The notes under the pieces were generated by a model that ran no database searches, was not told the DNA's origin, and saw nothing but the letters and a program-made list of their open reading frames with translations. This document shows positions 16,774-24,064 of a stretch of DNA of 64,000 nucleotides, piece after piece. Made by a program: the position numbers and the translations under genes. The DNA is taken from contig DASVRA010000035.1 in NCBI GenBank assembly GCA_036388855.1, forward strand, positions 62,001 through 126,000. The letters are read 5' to 3'. Source of the stretch: DASVRA01 sp036388855. GTDB taxonomy: Bacteria > Pseudomonadota > Alphaproteobacteria > Caulobacterales > Caulobacteraceae. Positions within the stretch are counted from its first letter, which is position 1. Every line of letters starts with the position of its first letter.

Positions 16774-16792
16774 TCTGGCGGAGGCGCCGGAT

Positions 16793-16885
16793 GTCCGGGC
16801 CTTCCGGACCACGGCGGGCGCTCAAAGCGAGGCTCGCGGCTGGTCCGACCCAACAACGCACCTTGCTTGAGAAGGAGAGTGCACA
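16793..16885 (+). promoter_or_regulatory. Candidate ROSE-like RNA thermometer in the hsp20 leader
   Basis: The last hairpin before the ATG pairs CUUGCUU (16862-16868) with AAGGAG (16872-16877), hiding the Shine-Dalgarno with one bulged G, as in the UYGCU element of ROSE thermometers. Upstream, GTCCGG (16793-16798) pairs perfectly with CCGGAC (16804-16809). An alternative stem pairs GGACCA (16806-16811) with TGGTCC (16841-16846). Position, length and downstream gene all fit the ROSE class of alphaproteobacterial small heat-shock genes. Confidence 0.6.
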
Positions 16886-17347
16886 ATGCGTGGTTATGAC
16901 TTCGCCCCCCTGTACCGCTCGGTCGTCGGCTTCGACCGCCTGGCCCAGCTGCTCGAGTCCGCGACGGCGGGCGAGCAGCCGAACGGCTATCCCCCCTACA
17001 ACATCGAGACCGTGGGCGAGGACGCCTACCGGATCGAACTGGCGGTGGCCGGCTTCAAGCCCGAGGAGCTGAACCTCGAAGTCAAGGAAAACCTGCTCAC
17101 CGTCCAGGGGCGCAAGGCCGCCAACGACGACAGCAAGCACTACCTGCATCGCGGCCTGGCAGAGCGCAATTTCGAGCGCCGGTTCCAGCTGGCCGACTAT
17201 GTGGTGGTGACCGACGCCCAGCTGGCCGATGGCCTGCTGTCGATCTCGCTGGAGCGGCAGCTGCCCGAGTCGATGAAGCCCCGCCGCATCGCCATCAACG
17301 GCGGCGGCAAGAGCGAGCTGATCGAAGGCGAGTCCAAGGCCGCCTAA
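16886..17347 (+). CDS. Small heat-shock protein (Hsp20, IbpA-like)
   Basis: An ATP-independent holdase that binds unfolding proteins during heat stress. The 153-residue protein starts MRGYDFAPLYRSVVGFDRL, the IbpA-type N-terminus. The alpha-crystallin domain spans about residues 36-135, with YNIETVGEDAYRIELAVAGF, a beta5-beta6 loop (KHYLHRGLAERNFERRFQLADYV) and the terminal GLLSISLERQLPE. A short C-terminal tail contains the PRRIAI (I-x-I-like) contact. It stands alone behind a heat-shock-type promoter and a ROSE-like leader, and is followed by a terminator. Confidence 0.95.
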   Translation: MRGYDFAPLYRSVVGFDRLAQLLESATAGEQPNGYPPYNIETVGEDAYRIELAVAGFKPEELNLEVKENLLTVQGRKAANDDSKHYLHRGLAERNFERRFQLADYVVVTDAQLADGLLSISLERQLPESMKPRRIAINGGGKSELIEGESKAA

Positions 17348-17372
17348 GTCGGTTCACCGCTAGACCTTCAGG

Positions 17373-17401
17373 GGGCGGCGCTGAAAGGCGCCGCCCTTTT
17401 C
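17373..17401 (+). terminator. Rho-independent terminator of the hsp20 gene
   Basis: GGGCGGCGC (17373-17381), loop TGAAAG, GCGCCGCCC (17388-17396), then TTTT. It sits 26 bases after the stop and directly before the 3' end of the convergent pentapeptide gene. Confidence 0.9.
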
Positions 17402-17404
17402 GCG

Positions 17405-18670
17405 TCAGGCGGCGGCGGAAAGCTCCAGGCCGACCGCCGAGGTCAGGTCGGCGCCGCGCAGGCCGGCGCCGCCGAGCTTGGCGCGGGTGAGGTCGGCGCC
17501 GCGCAGGTCCGCCTCGTCCATCACCGCCTGCGACAGGTCCGCGTCGCGCAGGCGGGCGTAGCGCAACTGCGACGAAGCGAGTTGGGTGGCCGTGCTGCGG
17601 CCGCCGGGCAGCGGCAGGGGCCCGAGGCAGGCGGCGCTGAGGTCGGCCTTGGTGAGGTTGGCGCCGCCGAGCCTCGCGCCGCGCAGGTCAGCGCCCGAGA
17701 GGTTGGCCATGCGCAGGTCCGCTCCCTCGAAGTTGGCGCCCTGCAGCTCGGCGCCCGACAGGTCCATGCCGACCAGGCAGGCGCCCTTGGCGGACAGGGC
17801 GGTGAGCGGTGCGTTCTTCAGCTGGGCGCCGAGCGAGCGGAGGTCCTCGCCGTCGAGCCGGGCCGGCGCGCCCTGGGCGCCGCCCGTGCGACGCCAGGTC
17901 TGGTGCGCCTGCGCCCGAGCGCTAAGCGCCTCGGCGGCCAAACCTTCGCAGGGCGCGGCGGGGCTGAGGCAGCCGGCGGTCAGCGCGCCCGCCTGCCTCA
18001 TCGACTGCATGTCGACGCCGATCAGCACCGCGCCCACCAGCCGCACGCCCTGGAGGTTGGCGCCGGCGATGTCGACGCCGTCGAGGATGGCGCCTGAGAG
18101 GTTGGCTTCCTTGAGGTTGGCGCCGGCCAGCTTCACCCCCTTCATCGAGCAGTCGGTGAAGTCGGCGGCGTAGGCGGAGACGCCGGCCAGTTGCGTGCCG
18201 TCCAGGGTGGCGCCGGCGAAGTTGACGTCGTCGAGCTCGCCCGTGCGCCGCTCGTGGCGCAGCACGTCAAGGCCCCGGCGGGGGTGGGGGATGGCGATCT
18301 GGCCTTCGCGGAAGTCGGCCTGGGTCAGGTTAGCCCCAGAGAGGTTGGCCCCGCGCAGGCAGGCGCCGCGGATGTCCGCCCGCGTGAGCTTGGCGCGGCT
18401 GAGGTTGGCGGTGCGGAAGCTGCAGCCGAACAGAGCGGCGCGCTCGAACACCGTACCGATCAGGGCCGCGCCGTCGAACGACGAGCCGGTGAAGTCTGCG
18501 TCCGACAGGTTGCGCCCGCTCAGGTTCAGACCGGTGAAGTCCGCGAAGCGCATCAGCGCGCGCTTGCCCCCTTGCCGGCCGCCGAGAAAGCGCTCGTGTG
18601 CGCCGATCAGGATGTCGCATTCGGCCTGGGTGAGCCGGCGGCGGACGGACGATGCTTGAAGCGCGGTCAA
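17405..18670 (-). CDS. Pentapeptide-repeat protein (copy 1, two-module)
   Basis: A 421-residue protein made of A(D/N)LxG pentapeptides that should fold as right-handed quadrilateral beta-helices. The first helix covers about residues 42-125 and 146-235, the second about 286-415. Both halves start with a cap: RRLTQAECDILIGAHERFLGGRQGG at the N-terminus, and HQTWRRTGG (256-264) before the second helix. Such H-x-x-W caps usually begin a pentapeptide domain, so the protein looks like two modules joined. It probably starts at TTG 18670. The neighbour upstream is a tandem paralogue of the same layout. Function is unknown; some relatives mimic DNA and protect gyrase, but nothing here shows that. Confidence 0.88.
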   Translation of the reverse strand: MTALQASSVRRRLTQAECDILIGAHERFLGGRQGGKRALMRFADFTGLNLSGRNLSDADFTGSSFDGAALIGTVFERAALFGCSFRTANLSRAKLTRADIRGACLRGANLSGANLTQADFREGQIAIPHPRRGLDVLRHERRTGELDDVNFAGATLDGTQLAGVSAYAADFTDCSMKGVKLAGANLKEANLSGAILDGVDIAGANLQGVRLVGAVLIGVDMQSMRQAGALTAGCLSPAAPCEGLAAEALSARAQAHQTWRRTGGAQGAPARLDGEDLRSLGAQLKNAPLTALSAKGACLVGMDLSGAELQGANFEGADLRMANLSGADLRGARLGGANLTKADLSAACLGPLPLPGGRSTATQLASSQLRYARLRDADLSQAVMDEADLRGADLTRAKLGGAGLRGADLTSAVGLELSAAA

Positions 18671-18737
18671 GGTCTTGGCGCCCCTTCTGAGTGAGCGCGA
18701 ACCTTAGCGGCGAGCCGTCGCCGTTTAGTTAAGCGGA

Positions 18738-19994
18738 CTAAGGCTCTACGGCGAAACCGCGCACGCCGGCGAGCGCCGCGCCCTCCAGTTCCGCGCCCTT
18801 GATCTGTGCTCCGGTCATGACGGCGCGGGAAAGGTCGGCGCCCTTCAGCACCGCGCGGCGGAGGTCGGCGCGGCCGAGGTCGGCGCTCTTCAGCGAGGCG
18901 CCGGTCAGGTCGCTCGGCAGCAGGCGGTCGGGCGCGATCAGCAGCGGGCCCAGCTGCGCCTCGCGCAGGTCGGCGCCGCCGAGCTTGGCGCGGGCGAGGC
19001 GGGCGCCGCGGAGGTCGGCGCGGCGCAGGTTGCAGGCGCGCAGGTCGGCGCCTTCGAGGTGGGCGCCCTGCAGCTGCGCGCCCTCCATGTCGAGACCGTA
19101 GAACACCGCCTCCTTGGCCGAAAGCGCGGTGAGGTTCAGACCCTTGATCGAGCCCAGCCGGCGCAGATCGGCTTTGTCGAAGCTAGATGGGCGGCCCTTG
19201 CGGCCGCCGGTCTCGCACCAGAGAGCGTGGCTGCGCAGCATGTCGCCGTAGGGCAACTCGGCCACGTCCGTGCCGGCGGAATCGTCGGTGAGCGCGCCCG
19301 ACAGGTCGGCGTCGTCGAAGCGGCAGGAGACCAGTTTGGCGCCGACCAGCACCGCGTCGTGCAGATCCGCGCCGGTGAGGTCGGCGCCGGAGAGGTCCGC
19401 CCCGGCCAGGTTGGCGCCGGACATCGAGGCCTGCTTGAGGTTGGCGCGGACCAGCTTGGCGTCCTTGAGCACCGCGTCGGTGAAGTCGGCCTTGACCGCG
19501 ACCACGCCCGAAAGTTTGGAGCGCTCCAGGTTGGCGCCGGCGAGGATGGCGCCCTGGGCCTCGCTGGCGCGGGCGGCGGGCTGCAGCACGCGCAGGCCCC
19601 GCTGGGCGTCGATGGCGGCGATCACGCCCTCGCGCAGATCGGCCTCGAACAGGTCGGCGCCCGCGAGGTTGGCCCCGCGCAGGCAGGCGCCGCGCAGGTC
19701 GGCGCGGCGGAGGCTGGCGCCGGAAAGCTCGGCATTCTGCAGGTCCGCGCCGAAGAAGTTGGCATGGTCGAGCTTGGCCCTGGCCATGCGGCAGTCCGCC
19801 AGCACCGCGCCGGTGAAGTCGGCGTCGCAGAGATTCCGCCCCGAGAGATCGAGCCCCGACAGGTCGAACCAGGCGAACACCGCGCGCGCGCCGCCCGAGC
19901 GCCCCGACCACAGCCGGTCGTGGCGCGCGCAGATGGCGTCGATCTCGGGCTGCGACAGCCGCCTGGCGACGGCCGCCGCGGCGGGCGCGGCCAT
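18738..19994 (-). CDS. Pentapeptide-repeat protein (copy 2, two-module)
   Basis: A 418-residue paralogue of the downstream gene, 67 bases away on the same strand and so probably cotranscribed. It has the same plan: N-terminal cap (RRLSQPEIDAICARHDRLW), beta-helix at about 44-125 and 147-235, an internal cap HALWCETGG at exactly residues 256-264 as in copy 1, and a second beta-helix to the C-terminus. Pairs such as LRGACLRGANL and GLDLSGRNLCDADFTG are nearly identical between the copies. It has no signal peptide and no cysteine motif. Function is unknown. Confidence 0.88.
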   Translation of the reverse strand: MAAPAAAAVARRLSQPEIDAICARHDRLWSGRSGGARAVFAWFDLSGLDLSGRNLCDADFTGAVLADCRMARAKLDHANFFGADLQNAELSGASLRRADLRGACLRGANLAGADLFEADLREGVIAAIDAQRGLRVLQPAARASEAQGAILAGANLERSKLSGVVAVKADFTDAVLKDAKLVRANLKQASMSGANLAGADLSGADLTGADLHDAVLVGAKLVSCRFDDADLSGALTDDSAGTDVAELPYGDMLRSHALWCETGGRKGRPSSFDKADLRRLGSIKGLNLTALSAKEAVFYGLDMEGAQLQGAHLEGADLRACNLRRADLRGARLARAKLGGADLREAQLGPLLIAPDRLLPSDLTGASLKSADLGRADLRRAVLKGADLSRAVMTGAQIKGAELEGAALAGVRGFAVEP

Positions 19995-20039
19995 GCTTCC
20001 CGTCCGGCGCTGCTTTGGCCGGTTATCGGGCCGACGTGG

Positions 20040-20492
20040 TTAAGGCTTCGCTGCCAGCCGGGCGCGGTAGGCGGCGTAGAGCGGCTCGGCCTCTTCGGCC
20101 AGGACGCCGGTCACCACCTCCACCCCCGCCCGCCGCAGGCGTTCGATGCCTTGTCCTGAGGCTTTGGGAGAAGGGTCCTCGGCGGCGATGACGACCCGCG
20201 TCACGCCGGCTTGGACGAGCAGTTCGGCGCAGGATGGAGCGCCCGAGGAACGCTCGCCGCAGGGCTCCAGCGTCAAATAGGCCGTCGCGCCGCGCGCGCT
20301 ATGGCCGACCGTATCGAGAGCCTGTTCTTCACCATGAGGGCGGCCACTGATGGCGGTGACGGCCTCGGCGAGGACCTCGTCTCCCCGAACGACTACGCAA
20401 CCGACGGCAGGGTTGTCACCTGTTTGTCCGAGCCTCGCACGCGCCAGTTCCAGCCCGCGACGCATGAAGCGCTCTTCCCAGGCGCTCCCCAT
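20040..20492 (-). CDS. RibD-type pyrimidine deaminase, stand-alone domain
   Basis: A 150-residue CMP/dCMP-deaminase-fold protein. The zinc ligands are in HGEEQAL (histidine) and EPCGERSSGAPSC (two cysteines), and the block GVTRVVIAAEDPSPKASGQG followed by LRRAGVEV is the RibD pattern. The C-terminal reductase domain of bifunctional RibD is absent, so it would at most deaminate diaminohydroxyphosphoribosyl-aminopyrimidine or a related base. The catalytic motif has HGE instead of the usual HAE. Its ATG follows the gpmA stop with no gap (TAAATG), so translation is probably coupled to gpmA, an unexpected partner. Confidence 0.8.
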   Translation of the reverse strand: MGSAWEERFMRRGLELARARLGQTGDNPAVGCVVVRGDEVLAEAVTAISGRPHGEEQALDTVGHSARGATAYLTLEPCGERSSGAPSCAELLVQAGVTRVVIAAEDPSPKASGQGIERLRRAGVEVVTGVLAEEAEPLYAAYRARLAAKP

Positions 20493-21203
20493 TTAAGGCA
20501 GCGGCGGCAGCGGTTCCGCCCGCGCACTCTCCAAATAGCGCGCCTCGCGGGGCTTCATGTCGCCGTCCAACTCGAGCAACAGCGGATTGCCGGTGGGGAT
20601 TTCCAGGCCGGTGATCGTGTCGTCAGAGACGTGGAACAGGTGCTTGACGATGGCCCGCAGGCTGTTGCCGTGGGCGGCGACCAGCAGGGTTGCGCCGAGC
20701 GCGCGTGGGGCGATTTCGCCGGACCAGTAGGGGAGCACCCGCTCCAGCGTCAGCTTCAGGCTCTCGGTGGCGGGAACGGGGACTCCGCGGTAGCGGCGGT
20801 CGGCGGAGAGGTCGAAGGGGCCGCCGGGCTCCAGCGATGGAGGGGGGATGTCGTAAGAGCGGCGCCAGACGTGGACTTGGTCGGAGCCGTGGCGGGCGGC
20901 GGTCTCGGCCTTGTCCAGCCCGGTGAGGCCGCCGTAGTGGCGTTCGTTCAGCCGCCAGGACTTCTCCACTGGAATCCAAACCTGGTCGCAGGCCTGCAGC
21001 GCCAGCCAGCCGGTGCGGATAGCGCGGGTCAGGACCGAGGTGTACATGCGGCCGAATTGCAGCCCGGCCTCGCCCAGCAGTTCGCCCGCTCGCTTAGCCT
21101 CCGCCTCGCCCCGCTCCGACAGGTCCACGTCCACCCAACCGGTGAAGCGGTTCTCCAGGTTCCACTGGCTCTGGCCGTGGCGAAGCAGCACGAGGGTGGG
21201 CAT
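20493..21203 (-). CDS. gpmA: 2,3-bisphosphoglycerate-dependent phosphoglycerate mutase
   Basis: Interconverts 3- and 2-phosphoglycerate in glycolysis. The 236-residue protein starts MPTLVLLRHGQSQWNLENRFTGW, containing the catalytic RHG histidine, and has SVLTRAIRT, the second-site block LNERHYGGLTGLDKAE with the catalytic Glu, and AAHGNSLRAIVKHL with the second His. Length is that of the dPGM family. It is the first gene of a pair with the RibD-like deaminase, which begins at the next base after its TAA stop. Confidence 0.96.
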   Translation of the reverse strand: MPTLVLLRHGQSQWNLENRFTGWVDVDLSERGEAEAKRAGELLGEAGLQFGRMYTSVLTRAIRTGWLALQACDQVWIPVEKSWRLNERHYGGLTGLDKAETAARHGSDQVHVWRRSYDIPPPSLEPGGPFDLSADRRYRGVPVPATESLKLTLERVLPYWSGEIAPRALGATLLVAAHGNSLRAIVKHLFHVSDDTITGLEIPTGNPLLLELDGDMKPREARYLESARAEPLPPLP

Positions 21204-21230
21204 CGGGGCTCCTGAACAGGACGTGCGGCG

Positions 21231-21254
21231 GCTAGGCGGCTAGGCGGCTAGGCG
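21231..21254. repeat. Three tandem copies of GCTAGGCG
   Basis: Units at 21231-21238, 21239-21246 and 21247-21254 are identical and each contains a CTAG. They lie in the 111-base gap between the divergent gpmA gene and the small membrane-protein gene. They are probably slipped-strand expansion. Confidence 0.8.
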
Positions 21255-21314
21255 GCGCGAGGGGGCGCGTCAAGGATTGGACAGGGGCGGAGCGGGGGCT
21301 GTAGACCGCGCGCC

Positions 21315-21536
21315 ATGTCGAACCGGGTGTTCTTCACCGCCGTGGCCGCCGCCGCCGCGCTGATGGCGGGGCTGGCGCTGCTGTGGCCGCAGGGGCTGGG
21401 GCTGCGCTCGCCGCCGCCGTTCGGCCATGCGGTGGCCGACCCGAACCCGAAGAAACCTGCCCGCGCGGCTCCATCTCTCCTACCGATTCCGGCCGAGGGC
21501 GAGATCCCCGGCCCCCCCGCCGAGGCCACGCCGTGA
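21315..21536 (+). CDS. Small membrane or exported hypothetical protein
   Basis: A 73-residue protein I do not recognise. Residues 6-28 are one hydrophobic helix (FFTAVAAAAALMAGLALLW) and the rest is Pro/Ala-rich (DPNPKKPARAAPSLLPIPAEGEIPGPP), so it is a single-pass inner-membrane or secreted protein. Its TGA overlaps the GTG start of the downstream sugar-phosphate isomerase gene (GTGA), which implies translational coupling and suggests an envelope role. Small size leaves some doubt, but the coupling and clean signal anchor support it. Confidence 0.6.
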   Translation: MSNRVFFTAVAAAAALMAGLALLWPQGLGLRSPPPFGHAVADPNPKKPARAAPSLLPIPAEGEIPGPPAEATP

Positions 21537-22492
21537 GCGACTTCGACGCGGTCACTGTCGCGCGCCGGGTGCTGGCTATCGAGGCCGAGGCGCTGGTGCA
21601 GCTTGCCGAGCAGCTTGGGCCGCCGTTCTCGCGCGCGGTCGAGGCGCTCGACCGCGCCAAGGGCCGCATCGTCTGCATGGGCATGGGTAAGTCCGGCCAT
21701 GTGGCGCGTAAGATCGCCGCGACGCTGGCCTCGACCGGCGCACCGGCGATCTATGTGCATCCGGGCGAGGCCAGCCACGGCGACCTCGGCATGATCTCGG
21801 CCGAGGACGTGATCCTGATGCTGTCCAAATCGGGCGAGGTGCGCGAGCTCGGCGACACCCTGGCCTATGCGAAACGCTTCGCCATCCCGCTGATCGCCAT
21901 GACCGCCGCCGCCGACAGCGCCCTCGGAAGGGGCGCGGACATCGTGCTGCTGCTGCCCGACGCGCCCGAGGCTACGGGCGAGGTCAGCGCGCCAACCACT
22001 TCCACGACCTTGCAGATGGCGCTGGGCGATGCGCTCGCCGCCGCTTTGATCGAGCGGCGCGGCTTCACCGCGCGTGACTTCCGCCAGTTCCACCCGGGCG
22101 GCAAGATCGGCGCCCTGCTGCGCACCGCCGGCGACCTGATGCACAAGGGCCGCGAGCTGCCGCTGGTGGCGCCGGACACGCCCATGCCCGACGCGCTACT
22201 GGTGATGACCGAAAAGCGGTTCGGCTGCGTGGGGGTGCAGGGTCACGGCAGGGCGCTGGAGGGTCTGATCACCGACGGCGATATCCGCCGGCACATGCAC
22301 GATCTGCTCGACAACACGGCGGGCGAGGTGATGACGCCGGCGCCCAAGACCGTGGCCCCCGGCGCACTGGCGGCCGAGGCGCTGAAGATCATGAACGACA
22401 ACCGCATCACCGTGCTGTTCGTGGTCGACGAGGCTGGCCGCGCGGTCGGCATCCTCCACATCCACGACCTGCTGCGCGTTGGGGTGATGTGA
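21533..22492 (+). CDS. kdsD: KpsF/GutQ-family arabinose-5-phosphate isomerase
   Basis: Converts ribulose-5-phosphate to arabinose-5-phosphate, the first step to KDO for lipopolysaccharide. Start is GTG at 21533 (VSDFDAV), overlapping the previous stop. The 319-residue protein has an SIS domain at about residues 35-180 with GMGKSGHVARKIAATLASTG and HGDLGMI and SKSGEV, followed by the FHPGGKIG motif and two CBS domains (about 205-315: LMHKGRELPLV, then MTPAPKTV and NNRITVLFVVD). It begins an apparent operon with phosphomannomutase and UDP-glucose dehydrogenase, all supplying envelope sugars. Confidence 0.94.
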   Translation: MSDFDAVTVARRVLAIEAEALVQLAEQLGPPFSRAVEALDRAKGRIVCMGMGKSGHVARKIAATLASTGAPAIYVHPGEASHGDLGMISAEDVILMLSKSGEVRELGDTLAYAKRFAIPLIAMTAAADSALGRGADIVLLLPDAPEATGEVSAPTTSTTLQMALGDALAAALIERRGFTARDFRQFHPGGKIGALLRTAGDLMHKGRELPLVAPDTPMPDALLVMTEKRFGCVGVQGHGRALEGLITDGDIRRHMHDLLDNTAGEVMTPAPKTVAPGALAAEALKIMNDNRITVLFVVDEAGRAVGILHIHDLLRVGVM

Positions 22493-22558
22493 GCGCCGGC
22501 GCCGCCGTTGCCGCTCGACGCGACCACCTTTAAACAGCACCGCCCCCTGGAGAGCCCC

Positions 22559-24061
22559 ATGCTGCCGCCGCCGCGCGCCGACATCGCCGCGAACACCTAC
22601 GCCTATGAGACCGAGCCGCTGGTCAAGCCGACGGGGTTCCGCGAATACGATGCGCGCTGGCTGTTCGGCAAGGAGATCAGCGCGCTCGGCGTCCAGGCGC
22701 TGGGGCTGGGGCTGGGCACCGTGTTCCAGGAGATGGGCGAGCGGCGGGTCGTGGTCGGCCACGACTACCGAGCCTATTCCTTAGGCATAAAACAGGCGCT
22801 GGCGCTGGGGCTGGTGTCGGCGGGGTGCGAGGTGTTGGACATCGGCCTCGCGCTCTCGCCGATGGCCTACTTTGCCCAGTTCGCGCTCGATTGCCCGTGC
22901 GTGGCCATGGTCACGGCCAGCCACAACGAGAACGGCTGGACCGGGGTGAAGATGGGAGCGAACCGGCCGCTCACCTTCGGGCCCGAGGAGATCGGGCGGC
23001 TGAAGGAGATCGTGATGTCCGGCGCCTCGAAAGAGCGGCCGGGCGGGAGCTGGACCTTCGTGCCGGACGTGCGGGAGCGCTATCTCGACGACTGCGCGCG
23101 ACGGGCTAGGATCACCCGGCCGCTGAAGGTGGTGGCGGCCTGCGGCAACGGCACCGCCGGCGCGTTTGCGCCCGAGGCGCTGCGGCGGATGGGGGCGGCG
23201 GTAGTGATCGAGATGGACGCCGAACTGGATTGGCGCTTCCCCCGCTACAACCCCAACCCCGAAGACCACGAGATGCTGCAGGAGATGGCCAAGGCGGTGC
23301 GCGAGTTCGACGCCGACCTGGCGGTGGGCTTCGACGGCGACGGCGACCGCTGCGGGGTGGTTGACGACACCGGCGAGGAAATCTTCGCGGACAAGATCGG
23401 GCTGATGCTGGCGCGCGACCTGTCGGCGCTGCATCCGAACTCGACCTTCGTGGTGGATGTAAAATCCACCGGACTTTACAAAACTGACCCAGTTTTACGT
23501 GCGAACGGCGCCACCACAGTCTACTGGAAAACGGGCCACAGCTACATCAAGCGCAAGACGGCCGAGTTGGGCGCGCTCGCCGGCTTCGAGAAGTCGGGGC
23601 ACCTGTTCTTCAACGAGCCGTATGGCTACGGCTACGATGACGGCATTGTTTCCGCCGGGGCGGTGCTGTCGATGCTCGACCGCAACCCAGGCAAGCGGCT
23701 CTCGGAGCTGAAGCGGGCGCTGCCGGAGGCGTTCACCTCGCTGACCATGTCGCCGCACTGCGCCGATGAGACCAAGTACGGCGTGGTCGAGGACATCGTG
23801 CGCGACTATCAGGAGTTGGCATCGCGCGGCGGGGAGGTCCTGGGGCGGAAGATCGCCGACGTGCTCACCGTCAATGGGGTTCGGGTGACGCTGGGGGACG
23901 GCTCCTGGGTGCTGGTGCGCGCCTCGTCCAACAAGCCGGAGCTGGTGGTGGTGGTGGAGAGCCTGCGTTCGGCCGACGACATGCGCGAGCTGTTCCACCG
24001 CGAGGTGAAGCCGCGCCTGGCCAAGCGGCCGGAGGTCGGCGCCTACAACCAGGAAATCTGA
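22559..24061 (+). CDS. Phosphomannomutase/phosphoglucomutase
   Basis: A 500-residue alpha-D-phosphohexomutase that shifts phosphate between C6 and C1 of mannose or glucose for sugar-nucleotide synthesis. The active-site phosphoserine is in MVTASHNENGWTG, the metal loop is VGFDGDGDRCGV, the sugar-binding loop is GFEKSGHLFFNEPYGYGYDDG, and the phosphate-binding loop is RASSNKPEL near the end. GGAG sits 8 bases upstream of the ATG at 22559. It lies 66 bases after kdsD and 3 bases before the dehydrogenase gene, so it is in the same operon. Which sugar it prefers cannot be told from sequence; ManB/AlgC relatives use both. Confidence 0.93.
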   Translation: MLPPPRADIAANTYAYETEPLVKPTGFREYDARWLFGKEISALGVQALGLGLGTVFQEMGERRVVVGHDYRAYSLGIKQALALGLVSAGCEVLDIGLALSPMAYFAQFALDCPCVAMVTASHNENGWTGVKMGANRPLTFGPEEIGRLKEIVMSGASKERPGGSWTFVPDVRERYLDDCARRARITRPLKVVAACGNGTAGAFAPEALRRMGAAVVIEMDAELDWRFPRYNPNPEDHEMLQEMAKAVREFDADLAVGFDGDGDRCGVVDDTGEEIFADKIGLMLARDLSALHPNSTFVVDVKSTGLYKTDPVLRANGATTVYWKTGHSYIKRKTAELGALAGFEKSGHLFFNEPYGYGYDDGIVSAGAVLSMLDRNPGKRLSELKRALPEAFTSLTMSPHCADETKYGVVEDIVRDYQELASRGGEVLGRKIADVLTVNGVRVTLGDGSWVLVRASSNKPELVVVVESLRSADDMRELFHREVKPRLAKRPEVGAYNQEI

Positions 24062-24064
24062 GCC

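Noticed and set aside
17405..19994. Regular short DNA repeats that look like a CRISPR array
   Set aside because: They are codons of pentapeptide repeats (15-base period, no conserved repeat-spacer structure).
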